A DNA stretch of 55,837 bases. Origin: Thermodesulfobacteriota bacterium. GTDB taxonomy: Bacteria > Desulfobacterota > BSN033 > UBA1163. Below the pieces are notes generated by a model. The model had not been told where the DNA came from. It was given only the letters and a program-made list of their open reading frames with translations, and did no database searches. Positions within the stretch are counted from its first letter, which is position 1. Each line of letters opens with the position of its first letter. A program made the position numbers and the translations under genes. Location: positions 18,690 to 74,526 of the forward strand of contig JAOAHX010000003.1 of NCBI GenBank assembly GCA_026415035.1. The letters are read 5' to 3'. This document shows, one piece after another, positions 44,632 through 55,499 of this stretch.

Positions 44632-47600
44632 ATGCCCAAACGAACCGACATTAAGAAGATCCTCATCATCGGCTCTGGCCCGATCGTCATCGGCCAGGCC
44701 TGCGAATTCGATTACTCCGGCACTCAGGCCTGCAAGGCCCTGAAAGAGGAAGGCTACGAGGTGGTGCTCGTCAATTCGAATCCCGCCACCATCATGACCG
44801 ATCCCGAGATGGCCGACCGGATTTACATCGAGCCGATCACCCCGGAGGTCGTCGAGAAGATCATCGAACGGGAGCGACCCGATGCCCTGCTTCCGACTTT
44901 GGGAGGACAGACCGGCCTCAACGTCTCCGTCTCCCTCTATGAGGCAGGGGTGCTCGAAAAATACGGCGTCGAGATGATCGGAGCGAAGTATGAGGCCATC
45001 AAGAAGGGAGAGGACCGAAAACTCTTTAAAGAGGCGATGAAGAGGATCGGCCTCGATTTGCCTCGAAGCGGGCTGGCCTACTCCTTGGCAGAGGCCCTGG
45101 AGGTCGCCAAGGAGATCGGATTCCCCTTGATCATCCGGCCCAGCTTCACCCTGGGAGGCACCGGGGGCGGGGTGGCTTACAACATCCAGGAGTTCGAGGA
45201 GATGGCCGCCCGGGGCCTCGAATGGTCGATGATCAACGAGATCCTGATCGAGGAATCGGTCCTGGGATGGAAGGAGTTCGAGCTGGAGGTGATGAGGGAC
45301 TTAAAGGACAACGTCGTCATCATCTGCACCATCGAGAACTTCGACCCGATGGGGATCCACACAGGCGATAGCATCACGGTTGCCCCGGCCCAGACGCTCT
45401 CGGACAAGGAGTACCAGAGGATGCGAAATGCGGCCATCCAGGTGATCCGGGAGATCGGCGTGGAGACAGGAGGCTCCAACATCCAATTTGCCGTCCATCC
45501 GAAGACGGGCCGGATGGTCGTCATCGAAATGAACCCCCGCGTCTCCCGTTCTTCGGCCCTGGCCTCGAAGGCGACCGGATTTCCCATCGCCAAGATCGCG
45601 GCCAAGCTGGCGATCGGGTATACCCTGGATGAAATTCCCAACGACATCACGAAGAAGACGCCCGCCTCCTTCGAGCCCACCATCGACTATTGCGTCGTCA
45701 AAATTCCCCGTTTCACCTTCGAAAAGTTCCCCGATGCCGATCCCACCCTGACGGTCTCGATGAAATCGGTGGGAGAGGTCATGGCCATCGGTCGGACCTT
45801 CAAAGAGGCCCTCCAGAAGGCGATCCGATCCCTCGAGATCGGCCGTTACGGCCTGGGGGCGGATGGGAGAGACAAGATCCTCTGGGACGGCTCCTCCAGG
45901 GAGTGGGACCGAGGCCAGATGCTCGATCAGGTGAGAAAGAAACTCCTCACCCCGAATGCGGAAAGGCTCTTCTACCTCCGCTATGCCTTCCTCCTCGGGA
46001 TGAAGATGGAGGAAATCTACGAGCTGACTCACATCGATCCCTGGTTCCTCTCCAACATTCGCCAGCTCGTCGAGCTCGAAGGAGAGCTTCGCGCCTACGG
46101 GGCGGCCTTGAGAGATCTCACCCCCTCCCAGAGACTCCAGTCCCCTGCCTCCCTCCCCCTGCCCGATTCTCTTCTCAGACGGGCCAAGGAATGGGGATTC
46201 TCCGATGTCCAGCTCGGGTACCTCCTGGGCCTCGATCAAGAGACGATCCGTCAAATCCGAAAGGAGAGGCAGATCCTTCCTGTCTATAAACTGGTCGATA
46301 CCTGTGGGGCAGAATTCGAGGCCTTCACCCCCTATTACTACTCCACCTATGAAAGGGAGAACGAGGCCACCCCATCCTCGGGAAGGAAGAAGATCATGAT
46401 CCTGGGCGGGGGGCCAAACCGGATCGGCCAGGGCGTGGAGTTCGACTACTGCTGTGTCCACGCGGCCTATGCCTTGAAGGAGCTCGGATACGAGACGATC
46501 ATGGTCAACTCCAACCCGGAGACCGTCTCGACCGATTACGACACGTCGGACAAGCTCTATTTTGAACCCCTCACCCTCGAGGACGTCCTCCACATCGTCG
46601 AGATGGAGAAACCCGACGGGATCATCGTGCAGTTTGGGGGTCAGACCCCCCTCAACCTTGCGGTCCCCCTCGAAAAGGCGGGGGCCAAGATCATCGGCAC
46701 GACCCCTGACAATATCGACCGGGCCGAAGACCGAAAGCGGTTTCAGGAACTCCTCCGGAAACTCCGTCTCGTCCAGCCCCCCAACGGGACCGCCACCTCA
46801 TTTGAGGAGGCGAAGCGGGTGGCCAAAGAGATCGGTTATCCGGTCATCGTCAGGCCCTCTTATGTCCTGGGTGGAAGGGCGATGGAGATCGTTTACGATG
46901 AGCTCTCCCTGGAGCAATTCGTCCAGAAAGCCGTGGAGGCCTCCTCCGAACATCCCCTCTTGATCGACAAGTTTCTCGAGGACGCCATCGAGATCGATGT
47001 CGATGCCATCTCGGATGGGGCCACCTGCCTCATCGCCGGGATCATGGAGCATATCGAGGCCGCCGGGATCCATTCCGGGGACAGCGCCTGCGTCACCCCC
47101 CCTTACTCCTTGAGCGATGAATTGATCGACCAGTTGAAACAGAACACCTATGCCCTGGCCCGGGAGCTGCAGGTCGTGGGCCTGATGAACATCCAGTATG
47201 CCATCAAAAACGACGTGGTCTATGTCCTCGAAGTCAATCCGAGGGCCTCGAGGACCATCCCCTTCATCAGCAAGGCCACGGGGGTCCCTTGGGCCAAGGT
47301 GGCCGCCAAGGTGATGGTCGGAAAGACCCTTCAGGAACTCGGCATCCTGAAAGAGGTCGATCTCCCCCACATCGCGGTCAAGGAATCGGTCTTCCCCTTC
47401 AAACGTTTCTACGGGGTGGACACGATCCTCGGCCCGGAGATGAAATCGACCGGTGAGGTGATGGGGATCGATACCGACTTCGGCGTGGCCTTTGCCAAAT
47501 CCCAGATCTCTGCAGGCACGCTCATCCCCCTGAAGGGAAGGGTCTTCATCAGCGTCATGAACAAAGATAAACGGGCCATCGTCTTCATCGCCAAGAAGCT

Positions 47601-47952
47601 GGCCGATCTGGGGTTCGACATCGTGGCGACCCGGGGGACGGCCAAGGTCCTGACGAGCAACGGCATCCCGGTCCAGACCGTTTTCAAAGTAGGGGAGGGG
47701 AGGCCCGATGTCGTCGACCGGATGAAAAACGGGGAGATCCACCTCGTCATCAACACCCCGAGCGGAAAGAAACCCAAAGCGGATGAGGTGGCGATCCGGA
47801 GCCAAGCGGTGGCCCACAGCATCCCCATCATCACCACCCTCTCCGGCGCCGAAGCAGTGGTCAATGGGATCGAATCCCTTCTCAAAAAGGGCCTTTCGGT
47901 CCGTTCGATCCAGGAATATCATGCCGACCTCCGTCAAACCTCCTTTAAGTAA
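44632..47952 (+). CDS. carB: Carbamoyl-phosphate synthase large subunit
   Basis: This 1,106-residue enzyme builds carbamoyl phosphate from bicarbonate, ammonia and two ATP. Its two homologous ATP-grasp halves are both intact: [19 protein letters not shown] and [18 protein letters not shown] open them, and [20 protein letters not shown] and [19 protein letters not shown] mark the metal-binding ends. The oligomerisation domain lies between them, and a C-terminal MGS-like allosteric domain ([29 protein letters not shown]) binds effectors such as UMP or ornithine in relatives. The length is typical. It is co-transcribed with carA. Its last 32 bases overlap the proposed start of the next gene. Confidence 0.97.
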   Translation: MPKRTDIKKILIIGSGPIVIGQACEFDYSGTQACKALKEEGYEVVLVNSNPATIMTDPEMADRIYIEPITPEVVEKIIERERPDALLPTLGGQTGLNVSVSLYEAGVLEKYGVEMIGAKYEAIKKGEDRKLFKEAMKRIGLDLPRSGLAYSLAEALEVAKEIGFPLIIRPSFTLGGTGGGVAYNIQEFEEMAARGLEWSMINEILIEESVLGWKEFELEVMRDLKDNVVIICTIENFDPMGIHTGDSITVAPAQTLSDKEYQRMRNAAIQVIREIGVETGGSNIQFAVHPKTGRMVVIEMNPRVSRSSALASKATGFPIAKIAAKLAIGYTLDEIPNDITKKTPASFEPTIDYCVVKIPRFTFEKFPDADPTLTVSMKSVGEVMAIGRTFKEALQKAIRSLEIGRYGLGADGRDKILWDGSSREWDRGQMLDQVRKKLLTPNAERLFYLRYAFLLGMKMEEIYELTHIDPWFLSNIRQLVELEGELRAYGAALRDLTPSQRLQSPASLPLPDSLLRRAKEWGFSDVQLGYLLGLDQETIRQIRKERQILPVYKLVDTCGAEFEAFTPYYYSTYERENEATPSSGRKKIMILGGGPNRIGQGVEFDYCCVHAAYALKELGYETIMVNSNPETVSTDYDTSDKLYFEPLTLEDVLHIVEMEKPDGIIVQFGGQTPLNLAVPLEKAGAKIIGTTPDNIDRAEDRKRFQELLRKLRLVQPPNGTATSFEEAKRVAKEIGYPVIVRPSYVLGGRAMEIVYDELSLEQFVQKAVEASSEHPLLIDKFLEDAIEIDVDAISDGATCLIAGIMEHIEAAGIHSGDSACVTPPYSLSDELIDQLKQNTYALARELQVVGLMNIQYAIKNDVVYVLEVNPRASRTIPFISKATGVPWAKVAAKVMVGKTLQELGILKEVDLPHIAVKESVFPFKRFYGVDTILGPEMKSTGEVMGIDTDFGVAFAKSQISAGTLIPLKGRVFISVMNKDKRAIVFIAKKLADLGFDIVATRGTAKVLTSNGIPVQTVFKVGEGRPDVVDRMKNGEIHLVINTPSGKKPKADEVAIRSQAVAHSIPIITTLSGAEAVVNGIESLLKKGLSVRSIQEYHADLRQTSFK

Positions 47953-48916
47953 CCTCCCCATGTTCGCCACTCTGCTCCTCTTGTCCCTCTTCTTCCCTTG
48001 GAGGGTCCTCGCTCAGGAGGTGATCCTTTTTGAGGCCGCAGGCATCCACATGGAATCCGCTGGGGGATGGGTGGCGATCGAGAAGGGATTCTTTGGGAGG
48101 GTGAAGGTCCTTCCGGGGGGCTCGGGCACCTCACCGGTTCAAAAGGTCGCTGACTCCGTGAGGGCCGGCCAAATCGCCTTCGGACTGGACCTCCCCGAAA
48201 ATATCCTCCGGGCAAGGGAGAGGGAGGGGATCGATCTGGTGGCGGTGAGCGTCGACTTTCAGATAAGCCCGATGAGGATCATCAGCTGGCATCCGGTCAA
48301 ATCGAAGAGGGACCTTAAAGGCGACATCGCCATCTGGCCCGGGTACGAGGCCAAGGCGAAATGTGCCGTGGGAAAGGGCTGGGAGAAGCAGTTGAGGATT
48401 CAGAATCAGGGCGGGGACCTAAAACCCTGGCTCCAGGGGACCTGGCCCATGGCCTCGGCCATGACCTATCATGAACTGATCACGGCCCAGCGCGAGGTGA
48501 AGAAGATGGGGAAAAAATTCTACACCATCGATTACCCGTCCCTGGGCATAGACTGGGCGGAGAACGTCCTCTTCACCACCGGGGAGATCGTCAGGACATA
48601 TCCTGAGATCGTCCAGTCTCTCGTAACGGGAAGATACAGGGGATTTCAATGGGCCTTCGATCACCCCCGGGAGACCTTCGAGATCTTGAAAAGGCTCGAC
48701 GAGAGGGTCGAATTTGTCCGCGAAATGGATGCACTGGCCCCTCTCAAGGCCCTCATGGTCACCGTCGATACCAAACGACAGGGGTTCGGATACCTCCATC
48801 CAAAGAAATGGGAGAATATCGCCAGAGATATGTTCCGGGCAGGGCTCATCGACCGGATGCCCGATGTGAAAAAAGCCTATACCGAACGCTTTCCGAGTGG
48901 CGTCATGCCGAGGTAA
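47921..48916 (+). CDS. ABC-type substrate-binding protein, NMT1/SsuA-like
   Basis: This protein of about 331 residues has a signal sequence near the N-terminus ([19 protein letters not shown]) and a periplasmic binding-protein fold of the NMT1/THI5/TauA type: the stretch beginning [37 protein letters not shown], and a typical late segment [19 protein letters not shown]. Family members bind thiamin precursors, sulfonates or nitrate-like solutes, but no ligand can be read from the sequence. No permease or ATPase is adjacent, so it is an orphan binding protein. The ATG at 47921 overlaps carB by 32 bases; the ATG at 47960 would still keep the signal peptide and avoid overlap. Confidence 0.75.
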   Translation: MPTSVKPPLSNLPMFATLLLLSLFFPWRVLAQEVILFEAAGIHMESAGGWVAIEKGFFGRVKVLPGGSGTSPVQKVADSVRAGQIAFGLDLPENILRAREREGIDLVAVSVDFQISPMRIISWHPVKSKRDLKGDIAIWPGYEAKAKCAVGKGWEKQLRIQNQGGDLKPWLQGTWPMASAMTYHELITAQREVKKMGKKFYTIDYPSLGIDWAENVLFTTGEIVRTYPEIVQSLVTGRYRGFQWAFDHPRETFEILKRLDERVEFVREMDALAPLKALMVTVDTKRQGFGYLHPKKWENIARDMFRAGLIDRMPDVKKAYTERFPSGVMPR

Positions 48917-49109
48917 CCCCCGGCCTTCAGGGTTGGATCCTCCTCTCACTCCTCTCCCCCTCTCCCATCGATAGAATGCGATAGGTCCCATTTCCAGCAG
49001 CCCCTTGCCATGACCGCCGGTATTGATTTGGAGGTTGGAATTTGGTTAATGGTTATTCCATCTTCCCTCAGCCCAGCGGGAGACCGCTTCGGAGGCCTTG
49101 GAGGATTTT

Positions 49110-50081
49110 ATGGCAGAGCGAATCTTTCTTGAAGATATCGGGAAACCCTACGCCACCACTCCGGTGGGCCATGCCCGGGTATGGGAGGTCCGGGATCTCT
49201 TCAACGATCCCACCCTGCCCCGTTTGATCTATGTGGTGGAGAGCCGGATCGGCGAGACCTTTCTTTTGGGAAGGGGCCTCAGCGGCAGGCCCAAGTTCAA
49301 CTTGATCCGATACATCGCTAACACGATGGTCGAACTCTTCATCGAAACGTTGAAGACAAAGGATTGTTACCAATACCTCATCCTAAGAGGGGCCTATCCC
49401 TTCGACCTCCAGCACGCCTTTGCCAATGTCCCGACCTACCATCACCTCCTCCTGCCCACCGGGTTCACGAAGCTCCAGAGGGTCCTCAACCGCGACCGGA
49501 CGGACTGGGAGGTCCAGACCTTGGGCTTCATCGGAGAGTATGGAGGAGAGACCTGGCTGATCCCGGATACCGTCATCGCCTCCGGGTCCACGATCGCCGC
49601 CTTCCTTCGAAGCGGGTTCGACCACCATCGTCCCAGGGAGGTCTTTCTCTTTACCGCCTGCGGAAGCCTCCAGGGGTTACAACGGATCTATCAAGAGTGT
49701 CTGAAAAAAGGGGTCGACCTCGTCCCCATCTACTCCCAGTGCCTCTTCGAGGTCTCAAAGGAAGGGAACTTCCCCGATCTCCCCCTCACCGACCTTCCGG
49801 TGACCAATCCCGGGACCATCACCACGAAAAACTTTTATGAAAAGGCCTATCGACGCTATCAGGGGAGGCGGATGTGTTGTGTGGGGGATGTGGGAGAAAG
49901 TCTTGACCACCCCCTTCAGTACACCCTCCACACCTTATGGGAGATGCAGAGGCTGGGGATGGATCCCGCTAAGGAGGATTGGAGCCTCTGGTCGGTCAGG
50001 GTTCGCGAAGAGGGTTTCAGAGAGAAGGTTGAAGCCTTTAAGCCAGACCTGGTGGACTACTTCAAGGATCTGTGGACTTAG
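49110..50081 (+). CDS. Phosphoribosyltransferase-fold-like protein, unknown substrate
   Basis: This 323-residue protein shows a segment TWLIPDTVIASGSTIAAFL followed by VFLFTACGSLQGLQRI, which reads like the PRPP loop and next strand of type I phosphoribosyltransferases. The usual pair of acidic residues before the loop is replaced by PDT, so PRPP binding is uncertain. The rest (GRGLSGRPKFNLI, FDLQHAFANVPTYHHLL, a C-terminal stretch with MCCVGDVGESLDHPLQYTL) is not familiar to me. There is no signal peptide. GGAGG lies five bases before the ATG. It converges with the carboxypeptidase gene after three bases and has no obvious operon partner. Confidence 0.5.
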   Translation: MAERIFLEDIGKPYATTPVGHARVWEVRDLFNDPTLPRLIYVVESRIGETFLLGRGLSGRPKFNLIRYIANTMVELFIETLKTKDCYQYLILRGAYPFDLQHAFANVPTYHHLLLPTGFTKLQRVLNRDRTDWEVQTLGFIGEYGGETWLIPDTVIASGSTIAAFLRSGFDHHRPREVFLFTACGSLQGLQRIYQECLKKGVDLVPIYSQCLFEVSKEGNFPDLPLTDLPVTNPGTITTKNFYEKAYRRYQGRRMCCVGDVGESLDHPLQYTLHTLWEMQRLGMDPAKEDWSLWSVRVREEGFREKVEAFKPDLVDYFKDLWT

Positions 50082-50084
50082 GGG

Positions 50085-51398
50085 TCAGTGTCTCTTCCTC
50101 CTCGGCCTCCGGAAGAACCAGACCCCGAAGGCGCAGAGGATCGCGATCCCTAAAAATCCTGTTAAGAGGTATGGCCAAGGAGGGAGCAAACGCTTCTCAA
50201 CGTCCGAAGCCGCATAGAGGCCGATCTCTTTGAGGGTCCTTCCTTCTTTCTGGACTAATAGTTTCCCGAGGACCTGCCCCTTCTGGATAGGAGCCGAAAC
50301 AAACTCCGGCAACTGAGGAAGGACCGCCGCGAGGCTCTCCTTTCCCTTGGGAACCGTCACCCAGGCACTCTCCGAGGCGAGCAGGCCAAGTTGATCCACC
50401 TTTCCCCTTTTCACCCTGATCGGCCCGAAGGGAGCGTCCTTCTTCACCACCTCTATCGTTGAAAAATTCCTAAATCCATACTCGAGCAATTTTTGGGCCT
50501 CCGGCGCCCGTTTCTTCACCTTATCGCACCCCATCACCACCGCGATCATCCTCTGGCCATCTCGCTTCGCCGTGGCTACGAGATGGTACCCCGATTCCCG
50601 GATGTATCCGGTCTTGAGGCCATCCACCCCGATGTTCTTGTAGAGGAGGAGATTCCGGTTGCCCTGGCGAATCCCGTTGTATTCGAACTCTGTCGTGGAA
50701 TGGACGGCAAGGGCCTCGGGGTGATCTTCAATATACCGCTTGGCCAGGATGGCCATATCCATGGCCGTCACGTACTGCCCCTCCGCAGGCAGGCCATGGG
50801 AGTTTTTAAACTGCGAATCCTGCATGCCGATGGCCTTCGCCTTCTCGTTCATCTTCGCCACGAAGGCCTCTTCCGAGCCGGCCAGATGTTCGGCCAGGGC
50901 AATGCAGGCGTCGTTTCCGGAGGCGATGGCCGCTCCCTTGATCAGATCCTCGATCTTCACCCGCTCGCCCACCTTGATGTACATGGCGGAGCCATCGGTC
51001 TTGTAGGCCGCTCTCCAGGCCTTCTCACTGACCGTCACCACATCGTCCATCTTCAGCTGTCCGGCCTTGAGGGCATCGAAGACGAGGTAGAGGGTGAGGA
51101 CCTTAACGAAGCTGGCAGGGGGGATCCTCTGGTGCGGATTCTGGGCGAAGAGGACCTCGCCGGTCAACCCGTCCATCAGGAGGGCCGATTGGGCATCGCA
51201 TTGGAGCCCTTCCTGGCTTGTGGGAGCGGTGGGCTTTGGGGAGGGATCGGTCCGCTCCTGAATCGAACGGCCCTGGGTGGCCTTCCCTCGGCCTTTTGGG
51301 GAGGTCTTGGCCGAGACCTCGACCATGGGCAGCAGAACCAATCCCAAAATCAAAGGAAGGGCCACGATGAAATTTCTTTTATCTCTCAAGAGGGTCAT
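50085..51398 (-). CDS. D-alanyl-D-alanine carboxypeptidase (PBP5/6-type)
   Basis: This 437-residue envelope enzyme trims the terminal D-Ala of peptidoglycan pentapeptides. It has a signal peptide (residues 8-30, FIVALPLILGLVLLPMVEVSA), the active-site SxxK (SFVK in PPASFVKVL), the SGN triad (ASGNDACIALAEHL) and KTG (DGLKTGYIRESG). A C-terminal PBP5-like beta domain follows, and a final membrane helix (LLTGFLGIAILCAFGVWFF) with a basic tail replaces the usual amphipathic anchor. A low-complexity Pro/Thr/Lys linker follows the signal peptide. I prefer the ATG at 51398, which has GGAGGAAC upstream; longer in-frame starts would bury the signal peptide. Confidence 0.93.
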   Translation of the reverse strand: MTLLRDKRNFIVALPLILGLVLLPMVEVSAKTSPKGRGKATQGRSIQERTDPSPKPTAPTSQEGLQCDAQSALLMDGLTGEVLFAQNPHQRIPPASFVKVLTLYLVFDALKAGQLKMDDVVTVSEKAWRAAYKTDGSAMYIKVGERVKIEDLIKGAAIASGNDACIALAEHLAGSEEAFVAKMNEKAKAIGMQDSQFKNSHGLPAEGQYVTAMDMAILAKRYIEDHPEALAVHSTTEFEYNGIRQGNRNLLLYKNIGVDGLKTGYIRESGYHLVATAKRDGQRMIAVVMGCDKVKKRAPEAQKLLEYGFRNFSTIEVVKKDAPFGPIRVKRGKVDQLGLLASESAWVTVPKGKESLAAVLPQLPEFVSAPIQKGQVLGKLLVQKEGRTLKEIGLYAASDVEKRLLPPWPYLLTGFLGIAILCAFGVWFFRRPRRKRH

Positions 51399-51426
51399 CC
51401 GTTCCTCCAAAAAAATTTTTTCTGTT

Positions 51427-51455
51427 TTCATAACCGATTCACCCCTCTTTTTCAA
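51427..51455 (-). promoter_or_regulatory. Promoter of the D-Ala-D-Ala carboxypeptidase gene
   Basis: On the minus strand TTGAAA (plus 51450-51455) and TATGAA (plus 51427-51432) are 17 bases apart, giving a start about 20 bases before the GGAGG ribosome site. Confidence 0.5.
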
Positions 51456-51502
51456 TTTGGCATTGAAAAGGGCCGCGTTCTCGATTAAGATGGGCAGGGA
51501 GA

Positions 51503-52633
51503 ATGAGACAGGCTCCATCCCTTCTGCGGGAGTTCGAAAGAATCGCCACCCTCGGCGTCCCCGAGCGGGTTTCCCTTTCGCCCGAGCAGGCCGTTCCGAT
51601 CGGTTATTTCTGTCCCTACGTACCCGAAGAACTCCTCCATGCCGCAGGGGCCCTTCCCTATCGGCTCCTCGGAGACACGATCAACCCGACCCATGCTTCA
51701 ACCCATCTCCCCCCCAACTGCTGCCATCTCGTAAAGTCCTCCCTCGAAAGGCTGCTCACGGGTGAGCTCGACTTTCTGAAGGGGGTTATCTTTTCTCATA
51801 CCTGCGATACGATGCAGGGGCTTTCCGACATCTGGGCCTTTCAGAAGCGCCTTCCCCTCCACTTCGACTTCCTGATGCCCTCCAACCTCGCCTCCGAACG
51901 GGCCCGTCCCTATCTGAGGGCAGAGATCGAGAGGCTGAAAGCCTTTCTCGAAAAGCATCTCCAGCCCATCCCAGAGGATCGTCTCGGGGAGTCCATCCAC
52001 CTCTTCAACCAGATCCGGGAGAAGATCCGAACCCTCTACCGGCTCCGAAGGAGAGCGCCTCGATCTCTTACCGGGGTTGCTCTGGCCCACATCCTTCGGG
52101 CAGGTTTCGTGATGGATCGATCGCTCTATCTGGAACGGCTGACCGAACTGCTCCGGGACTTGAATGATATGGAGGAAGCGAGGTGGGATGCCGTTCCGAT
52201 CTATCTTACGGGAAATATGGTCCACCCGCCGGGCCTTATCGCCACGATCGAGGAGGCGGGGGCCTTGGTCGTCCACGACCGTCTCTGCAGCGGTGCAAGG
52301 TTCCTTCATCTGGTGACCCGAGAAGATCTCGACCCCCTCAATGCCCTCGCCGAGAGATACTTCTCCTCCTTCCTCTGCCCGACCAAACATTCGGGTCCGG
52401 AGGCCCATGTTGAGACCTTGACCAAAGAAGTGGAGGAGACCGGGGCCAGAGGCGTGGTCTTTCTCCTGTATAAATACTGCGAGCCCCATTTTTTCGACTA
52501 TCCCGATCTCAGAAAGGCCCTGGAGGCGAAAGGGATTCCTACTCTCCTTCTCGAGGTAGATGATCCGACCACCTCCCATGGACAGATGAAGACCCGGGTC
52601 CAGGCCTTCGTGGAGATGCTCTCCTCGCTTTGA
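51503..52633 (+). CDS. 2-hydroxyacyl-CoA dehydratase / benzoyl-CoA reductase-family subunit
   Basis: This 376-residue protein belongs to the HgdB/BadD-E-like family, whose members carry a 4Fe-4S cluster and accept single electrons from an ATP-driven activator. Typical features are GYFCPYVPEELLHAAGALPYRL near the N-terminus (split here by the motif YVPEE), a Cys pair in LPPNCCHLVKSSLE, FSHTCDTMQGLSDIW and a C-terminal LLYKYCEPHFFDYPDL. The cluster-ligating Cys residues are thus present. No activator (HgdC/BadF-like) or CoA-linked gene is adjacent. Another family member starts at 55500, so the two may form a dimer with the transport genes between them. The substrate is unknown. AGGGAG precedes the ATG. 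Confidence 0.85.
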   Translation: MRQAPSLLREFERIATLGVPERVSLSPEQAVPIGYFCPYVPEELLHAAGALPYRLLGDTINPTHASTHLPPNCCHLVKSSLERLLTGELDFLKGVIFSHTCDTMQGLSDIWAFQKRLPLHFDFLMPSNLASERARPYLRAEIERLKAFLEKHLQPIPEDRLGESIHLFNQIREKIRTLYRLRRRAPRSLTGVALAHILRAGFVMDRSLYLERLTELLRDLNDMEEARWDAVPIYLTGNMVHPPGLIATIEEAGALVVHDRLCSGARFLHLVTREDLDPLNALAERYFSSFLCPTKHSGPEAHVETLTKEVEETGARGVVFLLYKYCEPHFFDYPDLRKALEAKGIPTLLLEVDDPTTSHGQMKTRVQAFVEMLSSL

Positions 52634-52700
52634 AGGAGAGGGGCTTGGGCCAAGACCCGTCATCTTTTGGAAGGAAGGACGAGAAAGGAGGGAAAAGACC

Positions 52701-54254
52701 GTGACCGAACCTCTCGAGAAGCGGACCGAGGTCCAAGAGGTCCTTTCAGCGGCAGAAGAGCGTTTCGAAAGGGGGCGCAAGACGATCGGGTTGTTCCTGG
52801 GCCCCCTCGCCGGATTGGTGATCTACCTTCTCCCCATGCCGAATCTGACCCCCGCCGCCCATCTCCTCTCAGCGATTCTCACCTGGATCGTCATCTGGTG
52901 GATCTGCGAACCCGTCCCGATTCCGGTCAGCGCCCTCTTGGGCACCTCCCTCTGTGTGGTCACAGGGGTGGCCAATGCAAAAGTGGCCTTTGCTCCCTTT
53001 GCCGATCCCATCATCTTTCTCTTCCTGGGTAGCTTTTTATTGGCGGAGGCCATGGCCCATCATGGTCTGGATAAACGCTTCGCCTATGCGATCATGTCGT
53101 TCAAATTCGTGGGAAACAGCACGGCCCGCATCCTTTTGGCCTATGGGTTCATCTGCACCTTCCTCTCCATGTGGATCAGCAATACCGCGACCACGGCGAT
53201 GATGTTCCCCATCGGCCTCGGCATCGTCTCCGCCATGGGAGGCATCCTCTCCGAACAGACGGGAAAGGAGATCGCGCCGACGAGGCTCCGGTTCGGAACC
53301 GCCATGATGCTGATGGCCGCCTACGCCGCCTCCACGGGAGGGATCGGCACGCCCGTAGGCTCGCCGCCCAACTTGATCGGGATCGCCATGATCGAAAACT
53401 ACTGCAAAGTGAGGATCCCTTTCTTCCAGTGGATGCTGATCTGCGTCCCCCTCCTGATCCTCCTGTTCGGCCTCCTCTTCTTCCTTCTCTATTTCTTGCA
53501 CAAGCCGGAGCTGGCGACCCTCCGAGGGGGTCAGGAATATGTCCAACGGGAGAGGAAAAGATTGGGCCCTTGGACCCGTGGAGAGAAGAACACCCTTCTC
53601 GCCTTCTGCCTCACGGTCGCCCTGTGGATCGCCCCTGGTATTTTGGCCCTCCTTTACGGAAGCGAGGCGACGATCTCGAAAGAATACGCCAAGTACTTGC
53701 CGGAAGGCGTGGCCGCCCTGATCGGGGCAGGCCTCCTCTTTTTGCTTCCGGTGAATTGGAGGGAGAGGCGATTCACCCTTACTTGGAAGGAGGCCGTGAA
53801 AATCGACTGGGGCACCTTACTTCTGTTCGGCGGTGGCATCACCCTGGGCAATCTCATGTTCAGCACCAAACTGGCCGAGGTGATCGGCAAGGGACTGCTC
53901 GAGCTCAGCGGCGCCACATCTCTCTGGGGCATCACCTTTGGCGCCATCCTCATCGCGATCCTGGTGAGCGAAACCTCCTCGAATACGGCCTCCGCCAACA
54001 TGGTGGTGCCGGTCATGATCGCCCTGGCCATGGCCGCGAAGGTCAATCCCATCCCTCCGGCGATCGGGGCCACCTTGGGAGCCAGTTGGGGATTCATGTT
54101 GCCCGTCTCCACCCCGCCGAACGCGATCGTCTATGGTTCGGGCATGGTCCCCATCACGAAGATGATCCGGGCAGGGGTGTTTTACGACGTTTTGGGAAGC
54201 CTCGTCATCTGGATCGGTCTGAGGATCATCCTTCCGATCCTCGGTCTGGCCTAA
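52701..54254 (+). CDS. DASS/SLC13-family sodium:carboxylate symporter
   Basis: This 517-residue membrane protein has about twelve predicted helices and both SNT signatures of the DASS family: MWISNTATTAMMFPIGLG in the first half and SETSSNTASANMVVPV in the second, each near a sodium site. Relatives import di- and tricarboxylates, sulfate or related anions with sodium. A charged N-terminal cytoplasmic segment (residues 1-25) precedes the first helix. The start is a GTG with AGGAGG eight bases upstream. Lying between two dehydratase-family genes and a TAXI binding protein, it may bring in the acid used by this group. Confidence 0.93.
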   Translation: MTEPLEKRTEVQEVLSAAEERFERGRKTIGLFLGPLAGLVIYLLPMPNLTPAAHLLSAILTWIVIWWICEPVPIPVSALLGTSLCVVTGVANAKVAFAPFADPIIFLFLGSFLLAEAMAHHGLDKRFAYAIMSFKFVGNSTARILLAYGFICTFLSMWISNTATTAMMFPIGLGIVSAMGGILSEQTGKEIAPTRLRFGTAMMLMAAYAASTGGIGTPVGSPPNLIGIAMIENYCKVRIPFFQWMLICVPLLILLFGLLFFLLYFLHKPELATLRGGQEYVQRERKRLGPWTRGEKNTLLAFCLTVALWIAPGILALLYGSEATISKEYAKYLPEGVAALIGAGLLFLLPVNWRERRFTLTWKEAVKIDWGTLLLFGGGITLGNLMFSTKLAEVIGKGLLELSGATSLWGITFGAILIAILVSETSSNTASANMVVPVMIALAMAAKVNPIPPAIGATLGASWGFMLPVSTPPNAIVYGSGMVPITKMIRAGVFYDVLGSLVIWIGLRIILPILGLA

Positions 54255-54349
54255 ACCATAGAGAAGGATGGAGAGGATTGGGAAACGGACGAAAGGGTGC
54301 CGGGAAAAAGATGGGAGATGTCCGGCGATGATCAAAAGGAGGGCTCGAA

Positions 54350-55408
54350 ATGAAGCCATTTTTGTCCTCGATGATGGTCGTATGTGTCCTTTCTCTCATT
54401 TCGTTTCCGGTCAGCGGAGCCCAGGTCCGATCCGGCACGCCGAAGGAGGTGATCCTCCTCGATCAGGACGAGATCTCCGACCTCAAACGTGAGGTGAAGG
54501 TCAAACCGGGTTGGCCTAAGGAATTGACGATAGGTTCGGCTCCGGTGGGTGGGACCTACTATATGTGGGGCGGTGGATTCGCAAAATTACTGGAGGAGAA
54601 GGTAGGCGTCCCGGGTTATATGGTCATCACGGGCGGACCCCTCCCCAACACCCGGTTGGTGGACGGGAAAAGATTGGATCTCGGAATGGTCACGTCGAGT
54701 CCGCTGTGGGAAGGATGGCACGGAGAGGGCTGGGCCAAGGGGAAAAAATATCGGAACATAAGGATCATCTTTCCCATGTATGCCTCTTATTTCCAAATCT
54801 ACGTCAAGAAGACCTCGGGCATCAAAAGCCTCTACGACCTCAACGGAAAGAATATCGGGGTGGGCCCCTCCGGTGGCACGGCCGCCACCTACTGGCCTAA
54901 ACTCCTTGAAATGGCAGGCATAAAAACAGCCAGAATGGTGAGAGGGGACTCAGCGAGGCTCAACCAACAATTCAAGGAAGGGGCCCTCGATGCCAATGCC
55001 CAGGCCGTCGGACTTCCCTGGATGCTCGTCCAAGAGATGGAAACGACCCAAGAGATCCACCTCCTTTCGATCCCCAGGGCGGAAGCAGAGAAGTTCATTC
55101 AAAAATACCCCCATTTCGCCTTAGGGACCATTCCCAAAGGATATTATAAGTGCAATGCCGAGAATGAGGTGGAGACGATCACGGTCTGGAACTTTATGAT
55201 CGTCCACAAAGACGCGCCGGAGGACCTGGTCTATGAGGTGGTGAAACGGACTTTCGAAAATGTGGACCTGTTGATCTCGGCCCACCCTGCGGCCAAGGAG
55301 ACGAGGCCGGAGCATATCGTCCACAGCCCCGTTCCCCTCCACCCAGGGGCGGCCAGATATTACAAGGAGAAGAATATTCCGATCCCGCAACGGATCCTGG
55401 TGTATTGA
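54350..55408 (+). CDS. TAXI-family TRAP-type solute-binding protein
   Basis: This 352-residue protein has a signal peptide (residues 1-23, ending FPVSGAQ) and a TAXI binding fold: LTIGSAPVGGTYYMWGGGFA, DLGMVTSSPLWEGWHG, the GVGPSGGTAATY glycine-rich segment and DANAQAVGLPW. TAXI proteins normally deliver a small acid or amino acid to a fused TRAP permease; none is encoded in the window. A charged linker of about 35 residues after the signal peptide is longer than usual. AAAGGAGGG lies before the ATG. The adjacent DASS permease is of another class, so a direct partnership would be unusual. Confidence 0.9.
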   Translation: MKPFLSSMMVVCVLSLISFPVSGAQVRSGTPKEVILLDQDEISDLKREVKVKPGWPKELTIGSAPVGGTYYMWGGGFAKLLEEKVGVPGYMVITGGPLPNTRLVDGKRLDLGMVTSSPLWEGWHGEGWAKGKKYRNIRIIFPMYASYFQIYVKKTSGIKSLYDLNGKNIGVGPSGGTAATYWPKLLEMAGIKTARMVRGDSARLNQQFKEGALDANAQAVGLPWMLVQEMETTQEIHLLSIPRAEAEKFIQKYPHFALGTIPKGYYKCNAENEVETITVWNFMIVHKDAPEDLVYEVVKRTFENVDLLISAHPAAKETRPEHIVHSPVPLHPGAARYYKEKNIPIPQRILVY

Positions 55409-55499
55409 GATGGCCCCTTTTGCCACCTCTTCGAATCTTTTTTGGGGAAGGCGCGGAGGCCGGGAACAGGATATTGGATAGGCCTTAGACTTGCGAAGA

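Noticed and set aside
47783-47920. Longer N-terminus for the NMT1-like binding protein
   Set aside because: It would overlap carB by about 170 bases and place the signal peptide deep inside the protein.
51463-51491. Plus-strand promoter TTGAAA-17-TAAGAT before the dehydratase-like gene
   Set aside because: The start would fall after the ribosome-binding site, leaving an untranslatable leader; likely chance.
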